A stretch of DNA of 64,000 nt from Atopsyche davidsoni (lineage: Eukaryota > Arthropoda > Insecta > Trichoptera > Hydrobiosidae), in assembly GCA_022113835.1 (NCBI GenBank), contig JAILWY010000005.1, forward strand, positions 1,878,501-1,942,500. Direction: 5' to 3'. Position numbers and translations under genes: made by a program. Below are positions 13,252-22,378 of this stretch, piece by piece. Each line of letters starts with the position of its first letter. Position 1 is the stretch's first letter. Under the pieces are notes generated by a model that worked only from the letters and a program-made list of their open reading frames with translations, did not search any database and was not told the origin of the DNA.

Positions 13252-13278
13252 AGTCCTAAACCGCTAGACGATTACAGC
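13206..13278 (-). tRNA. tRNA-His (anticodon GTG)
   Basis: The minus strand folds into a complete cloverleaf. The acceptor stem GCTGTAA/TTACGGC pairs over 7 bp with one T-G wobble, and the discriminator is A. The D arm GTCTAGCGGTTTAGGA has one T more than the usual metazoan tRNA-His D loop. The anticodon stem is CCACG/CGTGG with loop TTGTGGC, giving anticodon GTG (13242-13244 on the plus strand). The T arm is CCAGG TTCGAAT CCTGG. No CCA is encoded and no intron is present. The internal A and B boxes are well kept and a T8 terminator follows. The extra G at -1, typical of tRNA-His, is added after transcription in eukaryotes. The gene stands alone, with no tRNA cluster nearby, and is probably functional. 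Confidence 0.93.
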
Positions 13279-15997
13279 AATCAGACCTGTGGAATAAACG
13301 AAATGTTAAGAGTATATTATGATAAAAAAAACTGTATGACAACATTGATAATCTAGTCAAGATAAGATAACTTTATTGATAGGTGCAATAATATAAATGA
13401 ACATGTGGAAAAATCACCCAAGTATCTTTGGTTCACAAGCATCTACTCATACGTTTTTTTTTTAGTTTCAGACTTTTGACCCGCTAGGCTTATAAATCGA
13501 CCCACTGTGCGGCTGCCTGAGTAATGCCTGCGCAGGCTTGCATGGCGCTCAAGGGGGAAAGAATTTTCATTTGTTGGCAAGACGCCTGGGAATCGCAAAC
13601 GTAGTAAAACAATGACGGCCTGTTGGCGGTGTGACTCCCGAAGCCTTCTAGTTTACGTTTTGCTTGTTTTATAGTTGCAGTACAGAAAATATTTTTACTG
13701 AAATTAAACTGAAGAGGTTTGATATTTTTTTCAGCAATAGATACAAGAAAAATCAATTCTACATAAATACTTAAAAGATTACTACATTTTATCACTATTT
13801 CACATTTTACACTGAATAAAACAAATTAATATTTACTACTTAATAAAGTGCTGGTGGCCGTCCTTTAAACGAGACAAGGTTTAAAAAAATGAAGCGTTTT
13901 TTTAAATATAACGTGATTTATTTAGTTTCAGATAGCTCCGACATCCTTAGGCACCAATTCAATATCAATTACTTTTCAACCCCCTAACAAACGTTAGACA
14001 CTATCAGTAAACCCGCATACAAGTTCTATTTCATCCAATTAGGGTGTATTGTCTTTAAAAGATTCGATCAAATTAGACTCCCGACAATTTGAAACAACTG
14101 GCAGTAATTTAATTTGATTTAAAATTTATTTATAGGTGACTTTTGAGCAAGTTGGGGTCTATAAGCATCAAAATATTTTATATAGAGTTTCAATAGAAAA
14201 CTTTAATTTTACTGATATTTGGGTTAGAACGCGGAAGGAGCAAGAATTTTTTTTCAATCCTATTAATCCACATAATGTTTTCATTTTCGATTAAAAGGAA
14301 AACCTATAAAAAATCACACTGTTAGTGTAAGTTTTTGGCTAAAAAAAACCAATGCTGGAGAGAGATGCAACTGGTCAAAACTACCTCTAAAATATTCATA
14401 CTACTTGCTGTCCTGTGGCTTTTTTGCGGTCCTCTTATCTATTAGAGTACTTTGATTGTAGAACCCTTGTTTTCTGATTATTTGTGCATTATATATTATA
14501 CATATATTTGTTATGAACACTTTTTAAACAAAAAACTATTGTAACAGGAATTATTTTTATTTAAAAAATTAACACACTTTAAAACCATTAAGTTCTCCCA
14601 TGCACTTATTAATTTAATTAATGTTTAGGATTAATAAATTTATTGAGAAAAATATTAAATACCTAACAATACTGAGGATATGGAAAATCATTTAATTTTA
14701 TATTTTTAATGAAAATAAAAATGAAACTAAAAACACTATGTTTAAAATACTGAGTGTCCGAAAGGCTACGATTTTGGCGTAAAAGCTCTCCACATAGATT
14801 CTGAAGCTCTCGTGGCCAATGCTTCTCATTTATTTTTCAAAATCAATTGGCTAAGACCGACCGAAGAAGCCGTGAAAGAAAAATACTCGTGGGCAAATCT
14901 TCACTCAAAGCTCCTTGAGGTTGCTTTTCATTCAGGCTTTATCTGAGCATTTTATTCTGCTCTTTATAAATCTATTTCATAATAAATAATAAAAGATATT
15001 AATAAATTAATTAATCTATCACTCAAGCTTTGAAATCACGTGATTTAATGATTCTATACCTTAAGCATTAATAAAAATATCTGCATTGTAGGTTTTGGGT
15101 CAAGTCTCTCTAAATGGTTTCAAAGTAATTTGGATATTTTAATATATATTATCATTGATCAAATTTAAAAAAAATACTCCCAAAAATACATTAGTGTATA
15201 ATTTCAAAATTATTTTAATATAATTCTAGATTTTTTATGATAATATATCTAAATGAACCTTGCGTGAAAAAAAACTAATTTAGTGTACAAAACGCCAGTT
15301 CAGCAATTACTGGTCTATCCTTTATAGTGAACTGCTTTTCAATGCGAATCTAAAGCACCGTTAATTTAAAAATTCAGCAAAATTTACAGGTTCAAGCCCA
15401 CTTGTGTTGGGACATTCATTTGTACAATGTTCAATTTGCCTGAATACCAAAGTTCGGATCATCCTGTATAACGTCAAAGCATATCAAAGGAACAGTCCCT
15501 CGCACGCATCGAACCACACTGTAACTCTTTTTTTTTTTTAATACAAAGTTTTAGAATTAATTCTCAAAATACTTTTTTTATTACCTTGGAGTTTTGCGTT
15601 AGTGGAACATGGATTTTTTTTTAAATTTTGTATTTTAAGGTGGATTAAATATTTATATTATAAGTAACAGCGTTATCCACAGTCGATGTAAAATTTACAA
15701 TGAGAGGTATCGGCACAATTCCGAAACAATCCAGTACCAGTGGATATTCAAAAAAATTGATCATTCAGACAAGCGTGGAATTCCGTGTAGTACCAGACGT
15801 GATAATTGACTCACATGGGCATATAAAAGGTTATTTAAATTAATTTTAAAATGTGTGTTTTTGTTATGCATAACATTCATATATTTAAAATATATATGAC
15901 AAATGATATACTATACTATAAAATTACTTTATACTCAAACAGGCAGTAAACATTAACCAATTTCTAGACAATCATTATTATTTCTTAATTTGTAATT
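13279..15997. other. gene-free stretch
   Basis: No gene confidently recognised. A GC-richer patch lies at about 13490-13650 with a 101-codon minus-strand frame (13490-13795) lacking domains. The possible open segment at 14746-14946 is listed separately. Around 15390 the motif GGTTCAAGCCC resembles a tRNA B box, but no tRNA can be folded around it. Confidence 0.5.
14746..14946 (+). other. stop-to-stop open segment without ATG, possible exon or conserved element
   Basis: A GC-richer block is open for 66 codons between stops, without an initiating ATG. The translation has a protein-like, balanced composition (for example HIDSEALVANASHLFF, then a Glu/Lys-rich stretch EEAVKEKYSW) with no low-complexity bias. 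Possible splice signals are weak: an AG at about 14754 and a GAG-GT at about 14918. I do not recognise a domain. Chance openness, or an ultraconserved non-coding element, is as likely as an exon. Confidence 0.15.
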
Positions 15998-16221
15998 AAA
16001 TTTTTCTTGTTGAGGGACAAGGCATTTGTTTGGTGAAGATCCATTTTTTATTAATGATAAGGGTAACTTTTTATTCTTTCTTCACTTTGAGTTTATTATA
16101 GTTTTTGCATGACTAGTGCAGTTCAAATGCAGAACAAAACAGAACTGATGTTTTGTTCTGCATCTGATGATGACCAAGTCTGTTGGTCGAAACTAATCAT
16201 GCAAAAACTATAATAAACTCA
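15998..16221 (+). repeat. Penelope-like pLTR fragment, family A copy 2
   Basis: Begins with the family A leader (CTTGTTGAGGGACAAGGCAT, then TTGGTGAAGATCCATT) and ends with the hammerhead region. Two inverted repeats are nested. A 29-nt pair (16088-16116 with 16193-16221, one mismatch) encloses a 15-bp perfect hairpin (16127-16141 with 16149-16163, loop GAACTGA), and the hammerhead core fills the space between. The left 29-nt arm is an inverted copy of the sequence downstream of the ribozyme, so two terminal-repeat pieces seem joined head to head, an arrangement known around Penelope-like insertions. Confidence 0.65.
16159..16203 (+). ncRNA. hammerhead ribozyme, type I-like
   Basis: Order on the plus strand: TGCAT (16159-16163), CTGATGA (16164-16170), stem II GACCAA/TTGGTC (16172-16177 with 16183-16188, six perfect pairs, loop GTCTG), GAAA (16189-16192), CTAAT, C at 16198 as cleavage-site base, and ATGCA (16199-16203) closing stem I. 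Stem II differs in sequence from the 2915 copy but pairs in both, which is covariation across copies. Stem III (ACTAAT) has lost the perfect palindrome ACTAGT of copy 1, so dimer pairing would be weaker. A competing stem III comes from the long inverted repeat around it. Confidence 0.75.
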
Positions 16222-16442
16222 TAGTAAAGAAATAATACAAAGTTACTTGATTCAAAGCTACTGAATCGATTGAAAGGCCCTAATTTTTTAAGCATGCCCT
16301 TTTTTCATACGGATTCTGATTTACTGGGATCAATGCGAACGACCCAAGTAGCAGTGAATATATGCACAGATCTAAGTGTTGCAAATGTTCCTTGGTTGAA
16401 ACTTGTGTTCACAGCTAATAATAAAATGAATCCAATAGTAAG

Positions 16443-16645
16443 TCAGCGCTGTGTAAATAAATTAACGATGCACAGACCGTTGCATTTAGTATGCAGGCAA
16501 TGCAGGCCTGGACAGGGTTGGTGTGACGTCAGCGGACTCGTCCTCGGGGAGCTCCCTGTGCAGTTGGTGCAGGCCCCTACACGTAATGCACGTCCTCCGA
16601 CAGACCACCCCCACGTGACGTCACCACCTAAAACCAATCGGAAAA
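16443..16645. other. GC-rich island, no gene recognised
   Basis: A GC-rich block with open frames on both strands (16270-16686 plus, 138 codons; 16443-16649 minus). The plus frame is the longest in this part of the window, but its start lies in AT-rich repeat-adjacent DNA and I recognise no domain. Two-strand openness is expected where stop codons are rare. Confidence 0.3.
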
Positions 16646-16921
16646 ACAAAAATTTACCGACGATTTGCGAAATATCGAGATTTTGAAGAGTTTGACAAAA
16701 GAACTCTAAAGGGAATTCTGGCGAATATGCACTGAAAAATATAACTCGATTTTCAGTGATTCAGTATCTTATGCATGAATATAAATTCATTACAACAGTT
16801 GGATCAAATTACTGTTTTGTGCGAGTTTCAAACTGAAGGTACTATTTATATGTAAGTGTAGAGCTAATGTAATTATTTGATGATGATAAAAACATAATAA
16901 TCATTGTTATAACTAATATTT

Positions 16922-17030
16922 TTGACAAAGAGTACTCGGTGGAATTACATTTTAATATTTTAAATATAATACTATTGAGATTTTTCTTCATATTTAATTT
17001 TATTGGTGACTGCTTTCGCCAACCTTTCAC
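16922..17030 (+). repeat. Penelope-like repeat family B, copy 2 (diverged)
   Basis: Reads as the unit GACAAAGAGTACTCGGTGGAA, then TTTTAATATTTTAAATA, then GGTGACTGCTTTCGCCAACC and TTTCACGT. The order matches the forward unit reconstructed from 38395 and 44230. The hairpin is cut short after CACGT. Confidence 0.6.
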
Positions 17031-17191
17031 GTACCAAGTGTGTATTTTATATAAAATGTCTAAAATAAGGTTGATTTATATTGAAAAAATACCATCAATA
17101 AACACATCTATCCAATTGTTAAAATATTTAATATTTTCGACATAAACTACATGGTGGATTTCTATTTTTTTTAATTTGGTGAAAATATTTT

Positions 17192-17300
17192 TGACAGAGA
17201 GTACTTGGTAGAATTCCTTTTAAATATTTTAAATAAAAAGTAAAATACTCGAGTGATTTTTCCACATGAAGATTTTTATTGGTGACCGGTTTCGCCTACT
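17192..17300 (+). repeat. Penelope-like repeat family B, copy 3 (tandem to copy 2)
   Basis: A second unit in the same orientation, about 270 bp after copy 2: GACAGAGAGTACTTGGTAGA, TTTAAATATTTTAAATAAA, ATACTCGAGTGATTTTTCCA, then GGTGACCGGTTTCGCC, after which the match is lost. Head-to-tail partial units are typical for Penelope-like insertions. Confidence 0.6.
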
Positions 17301-18692
17301 TAAAAATAAATATATTTATATTATTAAAAATAATTTCGCTTTTGATTGATTTATGATTTCTAAGCTATGTCGTTGACTCGTCTATTAGCACGACACCGTG
17401 AGTTGTACAGCGCCGTATATAGGAAGACATAATAGACCTAGCTCTAGCCATTTCATTCTTTATGCAACCGTAAACAAACCAATCGTCTAATGTAGCGGCA
17501 GCATTACAAGTCCATTTCCACCACCACCGAATTTATTGCCAATCTAAATTAAATCAGCGTCGGTCGCGCTCATTGGTAATTCAGACGGCTCGGGTATTGA
17601 TCTGAGCGCCTTTATTTCGGTATCGAGTAATGAATTTACAACCGACCCAGGCTAGAATAGAACCAGTTTATCTTCGGCTCTTTTATAATGCATAAGATTT
17701 GGAAAGACAAATGTCTTCTTTGGTAACCCGCAGAATGCTCCGAGTGCATAAATGAACTAGCAACGCCGGTCGGTGGTCTAGTGGTTAGTATTATTGATCA
17801 CGTACTGTAATATCTTGGTTTATAGCATATATGAAGAAAAAAAAACTATGTTTTGTTCTAATCTTTGACAAAAAGTATTAAGTGAAATCTCATCATAATA
17901 TCTTTATTAAAAATGTATATATTGCTTACTACCTTTATTGACATTCTAAAGCAGTGATATATAAAAATCAGAATAACGTGTGAATAGTTTTGTTAAAACC
18001 AAGTTACTTATAAAACTGCAAATAATAAGTATTATAATAATAATATTTATTTATATAATTCATTGCGATTGTTCAATGACAAAACGCCCTGAATAATAAT
18101 ACCGAAGATGCTTAAGCATAAAATGACAGAACAAGACAGCTAAACGACAGGGGCTGTAAATGCGAGAAGTATGTTCGCTGGGGGTGTTAGAACCAGGTGG
18201 TTTGGGGTGGCAACTAATAAATCATTCATGTGCCAATCATGGCAACAATCGGTCTGCCGACGGAGGCTGCGCTACCCCCGAAAGCCTCCGCTAATCTGCC
18301 ATTGTTTTTGTAGCTTGGGGATGTTCCTGGGCCTCCAATTCCCTCTTCGGGTGACAGAGACGCTGAGTTGCCTTTATTAATAAGAGGACTTGTTGGGGTG
18401 TGAGTCGTTCATACTTAGATAATGGCATAGATTATCTATGTATATTTTAAGGTTAAAAATATTTTTTTTATACGCTAATATTTTATTATTTAAATCTGCA
18501 TTGTTGAAAAACACAAACTTATTATGTCTACTAGTAAATAGTTAATATTTTAAAAGACAATTCTTTAAAAAAAATAATTAACACGTTGAATCGCGATAGC
18601 CAGAAGGTAGGCTTAAGTTACACAGCGTCCCAAAAATAAACGCTAAATTTTCGTCACGGTTTCTTATAAAGACCGTTTGCTTGAAGTCATAC
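17301..18692. other. gene-free stretch with GC-richer islands
   Basis: Islands at 17360-17700 and 18120-18390 are GC-richer than the surroundings. At 17766-17790 the string GGTCGGTGGTCTAGTGGTTA looks like a tRNA A-box region and may be the head of a decayed tRNA-derived SINE; no B box follows at the right distance. The plus frame 18171-18380 has no recognised domain. Confidence 0.35.
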
Positions 18693-18734
18693 CTTATTAA
18701 GATAACTACATATATACGTAGTCATCTTAATAAG
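18693..18734. repeat. 42-bp near-perfect palindrome
   Basis: CTTATTAAGATAACTACATA is followed by its reverse complement with a few mismatches. It can extrude as a cruciform or form an RNA hairpin of about 20 bp. There is no unpaired loop, so it is not a good microRNA precursor. Confidence 0.8.
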
Positions 18735-20654
18735 AATCTGAGTTAATTTAACAAAACAAAAAATATTTATCAAAAAATAAAAATTCTTTTAACATTTTTT
18801 GTAATATTTACAAATACACACAGTTTCATACACAATTTACTTGTGTTTATAATTTGAATAATAATAAACATTTAAAATCGCAATACCAATGAAATTTAAT
18901 ACTCTGACAAACACACGTTATTTTTAACCTATTTCTAGCACAATCCAGCTGTTCTCAGGTATCTCACAATTAAATTCGAATTAAATCCGCCGGCTTTTCG
19001 AGAAATGCTCTGGATTAGATTTTAATTGCTTCGGATTTTCAATTATTTTACTCTAAAGTTTCCTTTCTCGACGGGAAATCAAGTTGTCACATTACAAATA
19101 CAGGATTACGACGTCTCAGTAAGTCATTGTTAAGCACGAAACAATGACGCCTCCGACTCCCTCTCGCTCGGAATTAAGGCATAATCAAAACAATTTGTTC
19201 AAAGTGCTTCTTTTACTATGAAAACTCAAGCCGTCGTGTAATCGCAATGGTGTTTTATGACAGATTTTAATGAATACGTGAAAAGATTTATAAATATAAT
19301 TTATAGAAGCGTAGCTGTTTTTGTACCTAGAAGGTTATGATTTGTCCGCGTGCTTGTTCTCCCAGAAACGATTATTAACCTCTTTTGAAATGGTAACATC
19401 TTAAATTATTTATACAACATGAACCAGCAATCTATGGAATCACTACGCTGGTATGTTTTAAAGACAACAAAACTTTTGATCAGTAAGATAATAGCATTGC
19501 TGGAAATCAAATAATTTATTCTGTAGATACATTTTTCACTCTCATAACAATATATCTATTTTGCGCGCCCCACCTCCTACTGAATCGAGAAGCAACACTA
19601 CCAAGATTTCTAGCAACAAATAATAAATTAACAGCAAAAAAACCTGGTAACCCATTTTATAGCTCGATGCATTGGTCTTAAAAAATGTCCCAAGAAAACC
19701 CAAGCCCTGCCCTGCCGTCAACAGTTGAAGAAGAAAAAAACATCGGTTTTGGATGCACTGCACATTTTTATGATAAAAAATACTTGATTATCATATAAGA
19801 AAACTTAAATGTGATATTTTATAATTCATAAAAAAAAAATATCAATAGTTGAGGATTGTCGGGTTACAAAATCTGTCCTCGAGATGTTTTCATGTTTGTG
19901 AGTAAATTATAAAAAAAAACTTGAGATCCGAATATATTTTTTGATATTAAAAAATCCACGTTATGAAGTTCGACAGCTCGTTCTGGGGGTACCAACTCAA
20001 TCCTCGTATCGCCTATAAACATGTAACAACACGTTAACGACGGCATCTGTTTCAGTCGTCTGCAATCAGCTGGACCGGAGCCGGCCGGAAGAGGGTGCAA
20101 TCAGATATCCGGTCGGTAAAAGCAATAGTCACGCCCCAGTAATCAAGTATGCCGCCGGGGAGCCCCCTGTGTGCTCACTGTTAATTGACGAAATGTCCAT
20201 CCTCGCTGTAGTGATTGGCTGTTGTTGACCAACTCTAATGCCGATCGGGCAACTCCTATTGTCTATTTTCGACTTGCATCCCATTTCGTATGATGCAATC
20301 TTCTAAATTTATATACCAACATACTTAAAATATTCAAACGGAAATAAGTAAAATTTATCTTAAGTTTTAAATTGTTTAATACCTGAGTCACAATATTCTG
20401 TGCACATATATAAGACAATGCATAAATGAAGAGAGTTAAATACACGAACGAATAAAGATAATTGCTCTAAAAAAAAAATATAGAACAAATATTCTGTTAT
20501 CTGTATTTATAATTGACAAATGGTAATCTTACAAACCTTTAAAAAATAAAAGCACTCAGAAAGAAAAATGTTCGTTGTTTTCTAGCCATTAATAAAACCA
20601 ATTTGTCGTGCATATATATTTTGAAGTTTTATAAGACTTTTAAAGGTTTTTTTA
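18735..20654. other. gene-free stretch with GC-richer islands
   Basis: Islands at 18940-19200 and 19970-20250 are GC-richer. The minus frame 19864-20100 (78 codons) crosses the second, with no recognised domain. The rest is AT-rich DNA. Confidence 0.4.
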
Positions 20655-20662
20655 GTCTAAAG

Positions 20663-21373
20663 CATAGGCTTCCAAACTATTTTGTCCCGTCGACCCCTTG
20701 TCGAGTTTACAAGTTTTTCATAGACCCGTGCCTTGCTAATATTGAATTTTTACAAATTCATGAACTTCAAACATATTTTTGACATTTGCGAACAATTCAC
20801 TTTCATAGGGTTTACTGTACAGTGGATTTAAAAATTAAAAAGTTAAAATACATTAAAAAACACACAAAATGCAAATATAGTAACATTCACTTTAAAAAAA
20901 TCAATACTTTTAATGGGAGGGATGGGTCTGATGCTTTGATAGAAAATTTTCAATATTTGACTTCAAATAATTCAGATTTAACCTTAAATCTCCTCGCCCA
21001 GTGATATCCAATCTATTTCTTTTTTTTGTAAGAAGATTGACGGTTCTCAATCTTCTTAAACCCTGTCAATCTTCACTGAAACCCTTTTCCACGAGGTATG
21101 AAGATGGAAAGCTATCAAAAACCTTCTTGCGATAGTCCATATTGTAGAATAATCAGCATTATTATGTAAGTACATAGGTACAATCTGAGTTAGGTGCATT
21201 ATGACATTTACGGAATGCCTAAATTTTGGTGATGACCTGCTTAAATGGGATCCACTCTCATAGACACCCATTTACAGTTCGTGGACCCCCAATTTAATTT
21301 TTCGCTGTCATCGACCCCTTGCAAGGCGGAATCGACCCCCGGGGGTCGATTTTGACTACTTTGGGAACCAGTG
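20663..21373. mobile_element. non-autonomous hAT element, 711 bp
   Basis: The left end starts CATAGGCTTCCAAACTATTT and the right end, reverse-complemented, starts CACTGGTTCCCAAAGTAG. Both fit the hAT terminal pattern CA-x2-GG-x-T-x-CCAAA and continue into similar CGACCCC-rich subterminal sequence. The element is flanked by an 8-bp target duplication with one mismatch: GTCTAAAG (20655-20662) and GTCAAAAG (21374-21381), the size expected for hAT. Small internal frames (20786-21004 plus, 21056-21271 minus) are not recognisable transposase, so movement would need a partner in trans. The one mismatch suggests a moderately old insertion. Confidence 0.82.
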
Positions 21374-21381
21374 GTCAAAAG

Positions 21382-22328
21382 GAACCTTTAATCGATGAAA
21401 GCACTCACAATCAAGACGTTCGTTATCTTCAAGCCAAGTCACATGGCTATTTGTATTAATTGTTTCATAGTTAGTTATATATTTGTTTTGTCGAAATAAG
21501 TAAAAAAAAAACTAAAAATCAGTCCTCTCGGGGATAACAAGTTAGCAAAGCAAGCGGAAATTTACACACAAACGAGTCAATTTTACAGAATAAACACTTC
21601 AGCTTCCGAATTCCCGCCGTCTGTAACAATTCATCGCATTAAACAATGCATCCGGTCCCCGGGGACCGACATTGTTTTACGTTCTTCATCTTCCCGACTG
21701 CATACTTGATCACCCCGGGCTCCCCGGGGACGCCGGGGTGCCGTCAAGCCAGTTTTATTATCACAGGGTGAATTATTGATCACCGGCGGGCTTCTTAGCT
21801 CCGCCAACACCGCGAAATGAATTAACAACGCTGTTTACTTCAGCCCCGAGATGACACGGGCCGGGGGTGAGATGCCTCAAGGACGCGCAGCCTCCGGATA
21901 ATGTCTTTACACTTGGAAAATATTTGAGGTTAAAATAATTGCAGCAGCGAGGGCAGCAAAAGTTTCGCAATCTAAAATGCTTCTGAGTACTTGGAAATTT
22001 TAAAACAACCAAAAACTTTTCTTTTTTTTTTTTTAATAACACTATAATTTTTTTACAAATAGTATATACTTACTTCGTTAATCTATACATTTAGCATAAA
22101 TCACCTCTGTTACAGCGAAGAAGTCATCAACCCGCTATCAAACGATAGTTGAGTTCATGATTTCTAAAGAAGGAACATTTATATTTATAAAAAAAATTCA
22201 ATTGTTTTCATGCATGCTTTATACAACAAAAATTGTTTGAATTTTTATTTAAATTATGACAAGATATCAAGAAAAAAATTCCAAGTAATAATAAATAACC
22301 AAATATCAGTTTGAGTTGATAATTTTAC
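21382..22328. other. gene-free stretch with a GC-rich island
   Basis: The block 21600-21980 is GC-rich and contains repeated CCCCGGGG-type palindromes (GGTCCCCGGGGACC at about 21654-21667, and GCTCCCCGGGGAC near 21720). Minus frames 21631-21828 and 21773-22042 overlap it without domains. The remainder is AT-rich. Confidence 0.4.
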
Positions 22329-22378
22329 ATGTTGTTGAGGGACAAGGCATTTGCATGGTGAAGATCCATTAATATAAT
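22329..22378 (+). repeat. Penelope-like pLTR fragment, family A copy 3 (leader only)
   Basis: Matches the family A leader: TTGTTGAGGGACAAGGCATT, GGTGAAGATCCATTA and AATGAT. It then passes into a TA-rich tract. The ribozyme part seen in the other two copies is absent. Confidence 0.6.

Noticed and set aside
16270..16686. 138-codon plus-strand frame as a gene
   Set aside because: No recognised domain, the start lies in repeat-adjacent AT-rich DNA, and the opposite strand is open across the same GC-rich block.
18693..18734. microRNA precursor
   Set aside because: The palindrome has no terminal loop and is too short for a normal precursor.
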